DNA from: Oceanomicrobium pacificus
GTDB taxonomy: Bacteria; Pseudomonadota; Alphaproteobacteria; Rhodobacterales; Rhodobacteraceae
Direction of reading: 5' to 3'
Assembly (NCBI RefSeq): GCF_009833495.1
Contig: NZ_WUWG01000003.1
Coordinates: 868,001-932,000 of the forward strand
DNA: 64,000 nucleotides
Shown: positions 44,047-53,592 of the stretch, piece by piece
Numbering within the stretch: the first letter of the stretch is position 1
How the letters are laid out: each line of letters begins with the position of its first letter
Translations under genes and position numbers: made by a program
The notes under the pieces: generated by a model
Told to the model about the DNA's origin: nothing
Seen by the model: only the letters and a program-made list of their open reading frames with translations
Databases searched by the model: none

Positions 44047-44797
44047 CGCTTCCGAGCGCCCCTATGGTCAGCCGGTAGTGCCCGCCCGCTGCAACGGCCC
44101 GGACCGGCTCATGCGCGCCGCACAGCACCACGTCACCGGCCCGCAAGGCGAGCCCGCGCGCGGTCAGCACGGTCGTCACATGGGCCAGCGCGTCGAGCGG
44201 CGGCTGCGGGACCGCATTGGCGGCCTGCAACAGCGTCCCGCCCGGCCCGTCGAGCCGCGTTTCGCCGAAATCGCCCGTGTCGAGGATCGACGGATCACAG
44301 GCCGCCCCGAGCACGCAGCCGATATTGAAGACATTGTTGGCCAGCGCCGTCGGCCCGTGCGCCGTGGCCAGCCCGCCGCGCCGGTCGAGCAACTCGAAAG
44401 CCGGCATCACCTCGGCCACGGCCGGGCGCACGGCGTCGGCCGTCCAGTCCGCCTGCCCGGCCAGATCGGCCCCGAGCCGCACCGCGATTTCACATTCGAT
44501 GGCCGGCGACAGCCGCCCGTCGAGCCCCAGATTCCCCGGGTCGGATTGGATTTCGGCAGCAAAGATCCGGGCTGTGCCGGGCGCATCCACATGCTGTTTC
44601 GCCGCCTGCCCCGGCCCGTTCCACGCAATCTTGTATCCGCCGACCGGACCGCGCTGATGCGCCAGTTCTGCCGCCACGCGGTCCTGGATCTCGTAGGCCG
44701 CCGCCACATCGGCGATCGAGGCCGCGCGGTCGCGCACGGGTTCGCCGCCGGTGATCTCGCGCGCGATCTCCTCGGCCAGTGCAATCCGTTCACCCAT
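44027..44797 (-). CDS. 2-keto-4-pentenoate hydratase/fumarylacetoacetase-family enzyme
   Basis: 256 residues. The pattern YEIQDRVAAEL-GPVGGYKIAWNGPG and AIECEIAVRLGADL with a later VMPAFELLDRR fits the MhpD-type hydratase. Such enzymes hydrate 2-hydroxypentadienoate-type products in aromatic catabolism. It overlaps the GntR-type regulator by 8 bp. The two are probably a regulated pair, but no other catabolic genes are near. The 3' end overlaps the GT2 gene by 20 bp. Confidence 0.78.
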   Translation of the reverse strand: MGERIALAEEIAREITGGEPVRDRAASIADVAAAYEIQDRVAAELAHQRGPVGGYKIAWNGPGQAAKQHVDAPGTARIFAAEIQSDPGNLGLDGRLSPAIECEIAVRLGADLAGQADWTADAVRPAVAEVMPAFELLDRRGGLATAHGPTALANNVFNIGCVLGAACDPSILDTGDFGETRLDGPGGTLLQAANAVPQPPLDALAHVTTVLTARGLALRAGDVVLCGAHEPVRAVAAGGHYRLTIGALGSVSLTVG

Positions 44798-45437
44798 CGG
44801 CGCTCTCGGCCTCCACTTTCAGGCGGGTCTCGTAGGCTTGCGAGATATGCAGGCGCGCGGCCTCGTCGGCCGTCGGCCCGTCCCGCGCCTCGATTGCGGC
44901 GACGATGGCTTCATGCTCGTCGAGCGCGGTCATATCCCGCCCTTCGGCGGCAAAGGATGTCGTGGCGAGCAGCGCCATCGACCTGTGCACCATGTCGAGT
45001 TGCTGGATCAGGTAGCGGTTGTGGCTCGCCATGTGCAACTGCCGGTGGAACCGCTTGTTCGCCCTCGACAGCGCCTCGGGCTTGCCCATCAGCTGCCGGT
45101 CGCGCTGGACCATATCCTTCAGGATGCGGATTTCCTCCGGCGCGGCATGCTGTGCGGCGAGCCGTGCCGCCAGCCCTTCCAGTTCCGAGCGGACGACATA
45201 AAGCTCGCCCAGCTGATCATGATCGAGCGATGCCACCACAAGACTGCGCCCGTCGCGCGCCAGAACGCCCTGCGTCTCCAGCCGTTGCAACGCCTCGCGG
45301 ATCGGTGTGCGCGACACGCCGAACCGGTCGGCCAGTTCGCTTTCCACCAGCCTGTCACCGGGGCGGTAATCGCCCTGATCGATCGCATCGAGCACAAGCT
45401 CGTAGGCATCGCGATGGGCGCCCGTTTCTGAAGCCAT
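44790..45437 (-). CDS. GntR-family transcriptional regulator (FadR/VanR subfamily)
   Basis: 215 residues. An N-terminal winged helix-turn-helix shows GDYRPGDRLVESELADRFGVSRTPIREALQRLE. A C-terminal all-helical FCD ligand domain follows, with ELYVVRSELEGLAARLAA and ANKRFHRQLHMASHNRYL, which includes metal-ligand histidines of the family. It probably regulates the hydratase gene with which it overlaps. The ATG at 45437 gives the standard start; a longer frame to 45560 is possible. Confidence 0.87.
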   Translation of the reverse strand: MASETGAHRDAYELVLDAIDQGDYRPGDRLVESELADRFGVSRTPIREALQRLETQGVLARDGRSLVVASLDHDQLGELYVVRSELEGLAARLAAQHAAPEEIRILKDMVQRDRQLMGKPEALSRANKRFHRQLHMASHNRYLIQQLDMVHRSMALLATTSFAAEGRDMTALDEHEAIVAAIEARDGPTADEAARLHISQAYETRLKVEAESADG

Positions 45438-45598
45438 GCGCCTGTCATCCCCTTGTTGTCGTTCCGTCACCTTATCGCCGCCCGCGCGCGAGGTCGACAG
45501 TGCATGCGACCGTATACGGACCTGTGGCCAACCGGTCCCGATCACACCTGTCACGGGCACCCCTTGCCCTGCCCGACCGTGCGGATTAAGGCTCGCCC

Positions 45599-46240
45599 AT
45601 GGTCAAAGAGAATTTCTCCCATGTCGATGTCTGGGTCTTCGACCTCGACAACACGCTCTATCCGGCCGAGGCCAACCTATTCGCGCAGATCGAGGTCCTG
45701 ATGGCGGGATTCGTGATGCGGGAACTGGGGCTCGACCGGACCGAGGCCGACGCGCTGCGCCGCGACTACTGGCACAATCACGGCACCACACTGGCCGGGC
45801 TGATGGACCGGCACGGGATCGACCCGGATCCCTATCTGCACGAGGTGCACGAGATCGACCTGAGCGGACTGGCAAAGGACGCAAAGCTCCATGCCGCGAT
45901 TGCAGCACTTCCGGGGCGCAGGATCGTCTACACGAACGGGTCGCGCCGCCACGGCGAACGGGTGACAGATGCGCTCGGCCTCAACGGGCTGTTCGACGCG
46001 ATCTACGGGATCGAGGATGCGGATTACCGCCCCAAACCCGAAGCCGCGGCCTTCGACCGGATTTTTGTCCGCGACGGGCTCGACCCGAAGTGTGGCGCGA
46101 TGTTCGAGGATGATCCGCGCAACCTTGCCGTGCCACATGCGCGCGGCATGCGGACGGTGCTGGTTGGCGATACGGGCGACGCGCCGCATATCCACCACCG
46201 GACGGAGCGCCTGCGGGACTTCTTGACGCAACTGGGCTGA
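45599..46240 (+). CDS. HAD-family pyrimidine 5'-nucleotidase
   Basis: 213 residues. The HAD motifs are VWVFDLDNTLYP (motif I), VYTNGSRRHGERV (motif II), a lysine in DYRPKPEAAAF (III) and FEDDPRNLAVP (IV). The spacing and the LYP start match pyrimidine 5'-nucleotidase (SDT1-like). It dephosphorylates nucleotides or related substrates. It is followed 41 bases later by a UbiH-like gene on the same strand, probably without a functional link. Confidence 0.87.
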   Translation: MVKENFSHVDVWVFDLDNTLYPAEANLFAQIEVLMAGFVMRELGLDRTEADALRRDYWHNHGTTLAGLMDRHGIDPDPYLHEVHEIDLSGLAKDAKLHAAIAALPGRRIVYTNGSRRHGERVTDALGLNGLFDAIYGIEDADYRPKPEAAAFDRIFVRDGLDPKCGAMFEDDPRNLAVPHARGMRTVLVGDTGDAPHIHHRTERLRDFLTQLG

Positions 46241-46281
46241 CGGGCTTTGCACCTCGGCGGCGGACCTTCTAGGCTCGACCC

Positions 46282-47508
46282 ATGACAGCGCAACATACCG
46301 ATATTCTCGTGGCCGGCGGCGGTGTCGCGGGCCTGATCGCCACCATCACGCTGGCACGGACCGGCGCGCAGGTCACCTGCGTCGATCCGGTCCCGCCGGT
46401 GACGGACATCGCCGCCGAAGGCGCCGACTTGCGCAGCACCGCCTTCCTGCAGCCCTCGGTGGCGCTCCTGCGGTCGGCCGGTCTCTGGGACCGGCTTGCC
46501 CCGCATGCGCAACCGCTCGAGACCATGCGCATAGCAGATGCGGGCGGACCGGTTTGCGCCGTGCGCGAGCTGGCCGATTTCCGCGCCAGCGAACTGGGGC
46601 ACGAGGCCTTCGGCTACAACCTGCCCAACTGGCTCTTGCGGCGCGAGTTCATGGCCGTGATCGGGGACATGGCGGGCGTCGATTTCGTCGCGCCTTGCAA
46701 GGTGGAGCGCATCACGCCGCGCACCAGCGGCCCGATCGTGCATCTCGATGACGGCCGCGCGCTGCGGCCGGAACTTCTGGTCGCAGCCGACGGGCGCGGC
46801 AGCCTGATCCGCAGGAGCCTCGGCATCGGGGTCAAAACCCGGACCTTCGGGCAGAAGGCGCTGGTCTTCAACGTGTCCCACCCCCGCCCGCACGAAAATG
46901 TCTCGACCGAGATCCACCGCGCCGGCGGGCCCTTCACGCTTGTGCCCCTGCCGGACGACAGCGATGGCACGCACCGTTCGGCGGTCGTCTGGATGGATCG
47001 CGGGCCGGAGATCCAGCGGCTGGCCGCGCTCGACACGGCGGCGTTCGAGGCGGCGCTGAACGAACGCGCCTGCGATATGCTGGGCCACCTGACCGTCATC
47101 AGCCGCAAGGTGGCCTGGCCGATCATCGCGCAGACGGCCGAGCGGATGACCGGCCCCGCAACCGTGCTGATGGCCGAGGCCGCGCATGTGGTGCCGCCCA
47201 TCGGCGCGCAGGGGCTGAACATGAGCCTCGCCGATTTGTCCGCGCTCCGCGACATGGTGATCCGGGCCCGCACGGACGGTCGCCCGCTCGGTGATCCGGT
47301 CCTGCTTGCGGAGTATGAGAAGACCCGCGCGCGTGATGTGGCCCTGCGGACGACCGGCGTCGATCTGCTCAACAGCGCATCGATCATGTCGGCCCCCGCC
47401 CTGCGCGACCTGCGGCGGCAGGGCCTGCGGGCGCTCTCCGGCATGGCGCCGGTGCGCAAGCTCGCCATGCAGGCCGGTCTGGGCATGGGGCGCGGCGACG
47501 GCGCCTGA
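46282..47508 (+). CDS. UbiH/UbiF-like FAD monooxygenase
   Basis: 408 residues. The FAD-binding start is DILVAGGGVAGLIATITLARTGA, followed by the second motif LVAADGRGSLIR and, near the C terminus, a third motif in VLMAEAAHVVPPIGAQGLNMSLAD. It matches the aromatic hydroxylases of ubiquinone synthesis (UbiH/UbiF/UbiI). The exact ring position it hydroxylates is uncertain. It lies upstream of the Lrp genes and is convergent with them. Confidence 0.85.
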   Translation: MTAQHTDILVAGGGVAGLIATITLARTGAQVTCVDPVPPVTDIAAEGADLRSTAFLQPSVALLRSAGLWDRLAPHAQPLETMRIADAGGPVCAVRELADFRASELGHEAFGYNLPNWLLRREFMAVIGDMAGVDFVAPCKVERITPRTSGPIVHLDDGRALRPELLVAADGRGSLIRRSLGIGVKTRTFGQKALVFNVSHPRPHENVSTEIHRAGGPFTLVPLPDDSDGTHRSAVVWMDRGPEIQRLAALDTAAFEAALNERACDMLGHLTVISRKVAWPIIAQTAERMTGPATVLMAEAAHVVPPIGAQGLNMSLADLSALRDMVIRARTDGRPLGDPVLLAEYEKTRARDVALRTTGVDLLNSASIMSAPALRDLRRQGLRALSGMAPVRKLAMQAGLGMGRGDGA

Positions 47509-47520
47509 AGGCGGCCGCTG

Positions 47521-47997
47521 TCAGACGAGACCCGGCGCGTCCTTTTCCACGCTCAGGAGCACGTTCGATTCCACGTCGCCCACGCCCGGCAGTGTCATGA
47601 TACGACGACGCAGGATGCGCTCGAAATCGGCCAGATCGCGGGCTACGACCCGCAGCCGGTAATCATAGACGCCGAGCACATGCTGCACGATCTGCACTTC
47701 CGGAATGGCGGCCACGGCGCGCTCGAAATCCTCCAGCGAGACACGCCCACGGGCGGCGAGTTTCACGCCGAGAAACACGGTCACGCCGAAGCCGAGCTTT
47801 TCGCGGTCGAGCACCAGCCGGCGCCCGAGGATGACGCCCGCCGCTTCGAGCCGCTTGATCCGCCGCCAGGCGGCGGGCTGGCTCAGGCCGACGCGACGGC
47901 CCACCGCACCTGCTGCAAGCGACCCGTCGCGCAAGAGTTCGCGCAGGATCTTGCGGTCCGTCTCGTCCAGATCGATGCGCGCCCCGTCGTCGCTCAT
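47521..47997 (-). CDS. Lrp/AsnC-family regulator
   Basis: 158 residues. An N-terminal helix-turn-helix (KILRELLRDGSLAAGAVGRRVGLSQPAAWRRI) is followed by an RAM-type ligand-binding domain (VAAIPEVQIVQHVLGVYDYRLRVVARDLADFERIL). Lrp/AsnC regulators respond to amino acids. The ATG overlaps the stop of the upstream Lrp gene (ATGA), so the two are a translationally coupled pair. It is divergent from ilvC through the first Lrp gene. Confidence 0.87.
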   Translation of the reverse strand: MSDDGARIDLDETDRKILRELLRDGSLAAGAVGRRVGLSQPAAWRRIKRLEAAGVILGRRLVLDREKLGFGVTVFLGVKLAARGRVSLEDFERAVAAIPEVQIVQHVLGVYDYRLRVVARDLADFERILRRRIMTLPGVGDVESNVLLSVEKDAPGLV

Positions 47998-48455
47998 ATC
48001 GGCAGGCTTTCGCTGTGCTTCAGTTCGGAAACGAGCATCAGCGCCTCGATATCGAGGATGTGCGGCAGGGTCAGGATGCGGTCCTTGTAGATCTCCTGAT
48101 AGTGGGCAAGATCGCGCGCGCGGATGTCCATCCGGATGTCGACCCGCCCGAGCAGCGTTTCCAGCCGCGTCACTTCCGGCACGTCGCGGGCGGCGCGGAT
48201 GAAACTGTCGAACGCATTTGTCTCCGTCTTGTCGAGGGTGATGCGCAGATAGACCTCCACCTCATAGCCGAGCGCGCGCCAGTTGATGACCGTTTCGCGC
48301 CCGCGGATGATGCCGGCGGCCTCCATCCGTTCGATCCGCCGCCAGCAGGCGCCCGCCGACAGACCGACTTCCTCGGCCAACCGGGCGGTGCTCAGGTCCG
48401 GATCATCCTGCAGGATGCGCAGGAGTTTCCTGTCCATGTCGTCGACGGCGTGCAT
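47994..48455 (-). CDS. Lrp/AsnC-family regulator
   Basis: About 153 residues. Helix-turn-helix: LLRILQDDPDLSTARLAEEVGLSAGACWRRIERME. The RAM domain shows RAARDVPEVTRLETLLGRVDIRMDIRARDLAHYQEIY. It is divergent from ilvC, with about 134 bases between them that contain AT-rich motifs. Control of ilvC by branched-chain amino acids is therefore a reasonable guess. ATG at 48455; the longer frame to 48482 lacks support. Confidence 0.87.
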   Translation of the reverse strand: MHAVDDMDRKLLRILQDDPDLSTARLAEEVGLSAGACWRRIERMEAAGIIRGRETVINWRALGYEVEVYLRITLDKTETNAFDSFIRAARDVPEVTRLETLLGRVDIRMDIRARDLAHYQEIYKDRILTLPHILDIEALMLVSELKHSESLPI

Positions 48456-49612
<1,157 letters not shown>

Positions 49613-49635
49613 TCTGCCGGATTTACCGGATGACT

Positions 49636-49663
49636 GGGGCCGGCCCTGCGCCGGCCCCTTTTT
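49636..49663 (+). terminator. Intrinsic terminator of ilvC
   Basis: GGGGCCGGC (49636-49644), loop CCTGC, GCCGGCCCC (49650-49658), then TTTTT. It follows ilvC. Confidence 0.85.
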
Positions 49664-49752
49664 CATGCCTGATCGACAGGCCGCACCGTCAAAAATGATC
49701 GGACCGCGCTGACGCTGCGTAATCCAAAGCGACAGCAACAGGGAGATCAAGC

Positions 49753-50730
49753 ATGTCAGACTTCACCATGTCCCGCCGGACGCTCCTGTCGGGCGTGGCG
49801 CTCGCCGGTGCCGCGAGCCTCGCCCCCGCCCTGCCCGCCCAAGCAGCGGCCGAGATGCAGGGGCTTTCCGTTCCCTCCGTCTACCGCTTCAAGATGGGCG
49901 ATTTCGAGATCACGACGATCCGCGATGGCGGCGTGGCGCTCGACGGCCCGCACCCGATCTTCGGACAGAATGTCGACGCCTCCGAGGTGCAAGCGCTGGC
50001 GGAAGAGAATTTCCTGCCGCCAACCCGCATGGAAATCGGCTTCACCGTCACGCTGGTGAACACCGGGGCGGAGCTGGTGCTCTTTGACACCGGCAATGGC
50101 GACACGGGCCGCCGTCCGGCGGCGGGCCTGCTGCTCGACCATCTGGCCGCGGCGGGCATCAGCCCCGAGGATATCGACATTGTCGTCATCACACATTTCC
50201 ACGGCGACCATATTGGCGGCCTGACCGAAGGCGGCAGTCCGGCCTTCCCGAACGCCCGCTATGTGACCGGCGCGACCGAATATGATTTCTGGACCGGAGA
50301 CGCGGCTGCAGGCAACGACGCGCTCGCCAATTCCGTCAAGCTGGTGCAGGCCAAGGTCGTGCCGATGGCCGAGAAGATGACCTTCGTCGCGCCCGGGGAT
50401 GCCGTCGTCTCGGGCATCGAGGCGGTGAACGCCTTCGGCCACACGCCCGGTCACATGGCCTACCGGATCGAGAGCGGCGGGCAGAACCTGATCCTGACCG
50501 CCGACACGGTGAACCATTTCGTCGTGTCGCTGCAGCGCCCCGACTGGCACGTCCGGTTCGACATGGACAAGGAGGCAGCGGCCAACACGCGGCGCGAGCT
50601 GCTGGGCATGATCGCCTCGGAACGCCTGCCCTTCATCGGCTACCACATGCCGGCACCGGCGCTGGGATATCTGGAACCCTATGACGGGTCGTTCCGCTAC
50701 GTCGCGGCCAGCTACCAGTTCCACGTCTGA
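49753..50730 (+). CDS. Tat-exported MBL-fold hydrolase
   Basis: 325 residues. The N-terminal SRRTLLSGVALAG is a twin-arginine signal with a cleavage region near AQAAA (residue 34). The metallo-beta-lactamase motif is VITHFHGDHIGGLTEGG, with a later NAFGHTPGHMAYRIES and a final histidine in FIGYHMPAPA. The periplasmic enzyme could act on lactones, esters or thiol esters. A GGGAGATC site precedes the ATG. The terminator follows. Confidence 0.87.
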   Translation: MSDFTMSRRTLLSGVALAGAASLAPALPAQAAAEMQGLSVPSVYRFKMGDFEITTIRDGGVALDGPHPIFGQNVDASEVQALAEENFLPPTRMEIGFTVTLVNTGAELVLFDTGNGDTGRRPAAGLLLDHLAAAGISPEDIDIVVITHFHGDHIGGLTEGGSPAFPNARYVTGATEYDFWTGDAAAGNDALANSVKLVQAKVVPMAEKMTFVAPGDAVVSGIEAVNAFGHTPGHMAYRIESGGQNLILTADTVNHFVVSLQRPDWHVRFDMDKEAAANTRRELLGMIASERLPFIGYHMPAPALGYLEPYDGSFRYVAASYQFHV

Positions 50731-50749
50731 CAGTCCCGGATCAGGCCCC

Positions 50750-50779
50750 AACGCCCGCCGCAGTTGCAGCGGGCGTTTT
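50750..50779 (+). terminator. Intrinsic terminator of the MBL gene
   Basis: AACGCCCGC (50750-50758), a 10-base loop, GCGGGCGTT (50769-50777), then TT. A 9-bp stem downstream of the MBL gene. Confidence 0.7.
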
Positions 50780-50872
50780 CCGTTCGACAACCCTCGACGG
50801 GTTCGCTAGAAGGGCGCCAACAGGCATCGCCCGCGGGTGGTGCGCACAGGCTATGGAAGATACGGCGAACCC

Positions 50873-51244
50873 ATGGAAAACGTTGTCTTGGTCATTCACC
50901 TTCTGCTTGCGCTGGCGCTGATCGGCACCGTGCTTCTGCAACGGTCCGAAGGCGGTGGCCTCGGCATCGGTGGCGGCGGCGGTGGCGGCGGCCTGATGAG
51001 CGGCCGTGCGGCGGCAACTGCGCTGACCAAGCTGACATGGATCCTTGCCGTGGCGTTCCTCGTCACCTCGCTGACGCTGACGATCTTCTCGGCCCGCAAT
51101 GCCAACACCGGTTCGGTCATCGACCGGGTCGAGGTGACCGAGGGTGACGATAACCTTGCACCGCCGGCCCCGGCCGGTCTCGAAGGGTCGCTTCTGCCGC
51201 CGAGCGCGGATGACGCGCCGGCCACGCCGCCGGCAGCCGACTGA
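50873..51244 (+). CDS. secG: Preprotein translocase subunit SecG
   Basis: 123 residues. Two membrane helices: about 3-19 (VVLVIHLLLALALIGTVLLQ) and 55-75. They are separated by a glycine-rich loop (SEGGGLGIGGGGGGGGLMSGR), the family hallmark. The C-terminal tail is acidic and alanine/proline-rich. SecG aids the SecYE channel. The ATG at 50873 is chosen over the longer 5' extension. It precedes pyrG on the same strand as in many alphaproteobacteria. Confidence 0.9.
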   Translation: MENVVLVIHLLLALALIGTVLLQRSEGGGLGIGGGGGGGGLMSGRAAATALTKLTWILAVAFLVTSLTLTIFSARNANTGSVIDRVEVTEGDDNLAPPAPAGLEGSLLPPSADDAPATPPAAD

Positions 51245-51260
51245 CCCGGCACGCTCTACC

Positions 51261-51283
51261 CCGCGCCGCCGCTTGCGGCGCGG
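51261..51283 (+). terminator. GC-rich hairpin after secG
   Basis: CCGCGCCGC (51261-51269), loop CGCTT, GCGGCGCGG (51275-51283). A strong 9-bp stem but with no U run after it, so termination is uncertain. Confidence 0.5.
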
Positions 51284-51427
51284 TCAATTCCGGACATCAC
51301 GAGAGCACGCGCGCCTGACCTTGTCGGTCAGGGTCGAATCCTGTATGCGTTGAGTCCCGTGATGCATCGTCGCGCGGTCCCTCGGGGCCGGACCAGATAA
51401 CCAGACAATCACGGGGGCCATACAGGC

Positions 51428-53074
51428 ATGGCACGTTACATTTTCATTACCGGTGGCGTTGTGTCCTCGCTTGGCAAAGGCCTTGCGTCGGCGGCACTCG
51501 GCGCGCTCCTGCAGGCGCGCGGCTATTCGGTCCGGCTGCGCAAGCTCGATCCCTATCTCAACGTCGATCCCGGCACCATGTCGCCCTTCGAGCATGGCGA
51601 GGTGTTCGTGACCGATGACGGGGCGGAAACCGACCTCGACCTCGGCCATTACGAACGGTTCACCGGCGTTGCCGCCCGCAAGACAGACAGCGTGTCGTCG
51701 GGCCGGATCTATTCCACCGTGCTGGAGAAGGAACGCCGCGGCGAATATCTGGGCAAGACCATTCAGGTCATTCCCCACGTTACCAACGAAATCAAGGACT
51801 TCCTCGACATTGGTGACGACGAGGTGGATTTCATGCTCTGCGAGATCGGCGGCACGGTCGGCGATATCGAGGGCCTGCCCTTCTTCGAGGCCATCCGCCA
51901 GTTCGCGCAGGACCGTCCGCGCGGCCAGTGCATATTCATGCATCTGACGCTGCTGCCCTATATCGCGGCCTCGGGCGAGTTGAAAACCAAGCCGACCCAG
52001 CATTCCGTCAAGGAGTTGCGCTCGATCGGGCTGGCGCCGGATGTACTGGTCTGCCGCTCCGAGGGACCGATCCCGAAGAAGGAACGCGACAAGCTGGCGC
52101 TCTTCTGCAACGTGCGGCCCGACAGTGTGATCGCCGCGCAGGACCTGAAGTCGATCTACGAGGCGCCGCTTGCATATCACCGCGAAGGGCTCGACCAGGC
52201 GGTGCTCGACGCGTTCGGCATCGCGCCTGCGCCGAAACCGGACCTGACTACTTGGGCCGACGTGGCCGACCGGGTCTACAATCCCGAAGGCGAGGTGCGG
52301 GTCGCCATCGTCGGGAAATACACCCAGTTGGAAGATGCGTACAAATCCATCGCCGAGGCGCTCACCCATGGCGGGATGAAGAACCGCGTCAAGGTCCGCG
52401 CCGAATGGATCGACAGCGAAGTGTTCGACCGGTCGGAAGATATTGCCGCCCATCTGGAAGGGTTCAACGCGATCCTCGTGCCCGGCGGCTTCGGCGAACG
52501 CGGCACCGAAGGCAAGATCAAGGCCGCGCAATATGCGCGTGAAAAGAAAATCCCCTATCTGGGTATCTGCCTTGGCATGCAGATGGCCGTCATCGAGGCG
52601 GCGCGCAACCTCGCCGGCCTCAGCGATGCCGGCTCGGAGGAATTCGACCATGAGGCAGGCGAGAAGCGGTTCACACCGGTCGTCTACCACCTGAAGGAAT
52701 GGGTCGAGGGCAACCGGACGATCCAGCGCGATGCCGATGACGACAAGGGCGGCACGATGCGGCTCGGCGCCTATGACGCCGTGCTGAAGGAGGGCTCGAA
52801 AGTCGCGGAGATCTACGGCCGCACGGATATTTCGGAGCGCCACCGCCACCGCTACGAGGTCGATATCAAATATCGCGACAAGCTGGAGGGCTGCGGCCTC
52901 GACTTTTCCGGCCTCTCGCCCGACGGGCGCCTGCCGGAGATCGTCGAGTACAAGGACCACCCCTGGTTCATCGGCGTCCAGTTTCACCCCGAATTGAAGT
53001 CGAAACCGTTTGACCCGCACCCGCTCTTTGCCGACTTTGTGCGAGCGGCTGTCGAACAGTCGCGGCTCGTCTGA
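51428..53074 (+). CDS. pyrG: CTP synthase
   Basis: 548 residues. The N-terminal synthetase domain begins [22 protein letters not shown] and has the [21 protein letters not shown] segment. The C-terminal class I glutamine amidotransferase has the oxyanion region [12 protein letters not shown], the nucleophilic cysteine in [12 protein letters not shown] and the histidine/glutamate pair in [12 protein letters not shown]. It makes CTP from UTP and glutamine. It lies downstream of secG and upstream of a terB-like gene. Confidence 0.95.
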   Translation: MARYIFITGGVVSSLGKGLASAALGALLQARGYSVRLRKLDPYLNVDPGTMSPFEHGEVFVTDDGAETDLDLGHYERFTGVAARKTDSVSSGRIYSTVLEKERRGEYLGKTIQVIPHVTNEIKDFLDIGDDEVDFMLCEIGGTVGDIEGLPFFEAIRQFAQDRPRGQCIFMHLTLLPYIAASGELKTKPTQHSVKELRSIGLAPDVLVCRSEGPIPKKERDKLALFCNVRPDSVIAAQDLKSIYEAPLAYHREGLDQAVLDAFGIAPAPKPDLTTWADVADRVYNPEGEVRVAIVGKYTQLEDAYKSIAEALTHGGMKNRVKVRAEWIDSEVFDRSEDIAAHLEGFNAILVPGGFGERGTEGKIKAAQYAREKKIPYLGICLGMQMAVIEAARNLAGLSDAGSEEFDHEAGEKRFTPVVYHLKEWVEGNRTIQRDADDDKGGTMRLGAYDAVLKEGSKVAEIYGRTDISERHRHRYEVDIKYRDKLEGCGLDFSGLSPDGRLPEIVEYKDHPWFIGVQFHPELKSKPFDPHPLFADFVRAAVEQSRLV

Positions 53075-53094
53075 ACCACGGAGCGGCACACGAG

Positions 53095-53538
53095 ATGATC
53101 GAATCCCTACTCTCCCGCCTGTTTGGCGACCCCTCGACCGAAACCATGCCGGCAGAAGATTGCCGGCTGGCGCTGGCCGCGCTTCTTGTGCGGGCCGCGC
53201 GGGCGGATGATGATTATGCGCTGGTGGAGGCCGAGACGATCGACCGCGTGCTGGCCGAACGCTACGGGCTCGACGCGGCCGCCGCCGCCGCCCTGCGGGC
53301 GGAGGCCGAGGAAGCCGAGGCCAAGGCGCCCGATACGGTGCGCTTCACGCGCGTCATCAAGGATGCCGTGCCCTATGAGGAACGCGACAAGGTGGCCGAG
53401 GCGCTCTGGCGCGTGGTTCTGGCCGATGACAGCCGCGGATCGGATGAAAACGGGTTCCTGCGGCTTGTGGTCAGCCTGATCGGCGTGTCCGATGTGGACA
53501 GCGGACTGGCGCGCCAGCGCGCGATGCAATCGGACTGA
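53095..53538 (+). CDS. TerB-family protein
   Basis: 147 residues, all-helical. The pattern LALAALLVRAARADDDYALVEAETIDRVLAERYG followed by VPYEERDKVAEALWRVVLADDSRGSDENGFLRLVVSLIGVSD fits TerB, the tellurite-resistance-type domain found in many proteobacteria as a stand-alone copy. The function is not established. It starts 20 bases after pyrG and is probably co-transcribed with it. Confidence 0.8.
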   Translation: MIESLLSRLFGDPSTETMPAEDCRLALAALLVRAARADDDYALVEAETIDRVLAERYGLDAAAAAALRAEAEEAEAKAPDTVRFTRVIKDAVPYEERDKVAEALWRVVLADDSRGSDENGFLRLVVSLIGVSDVDSGLARQRAMQSD

Positions 53539-53561
53539 CGGTCCACCGGACCGCCTGTTGA

Positions 53562-53586
53562 AAAAGCCGCCCCCGGGGCGGCTTTT
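53562..53586. terminator. Bidirectional intrinsic terminator
   Basis: AAAAGCCGCC pairs with GGCGGCTTTT around a C/G-rich loop, with A and T runs on both sides. It separates the terB-like gene from the convergent sulfotransferase gene. Confidence 0.8.
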
Positions 53587-53592
53587 GTCATT

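Noticed and set aside
51284-53089. 601-codon antisense frame over pyrG
   Set aside because: Shadow frame opposite a clear CTP synthase gene.
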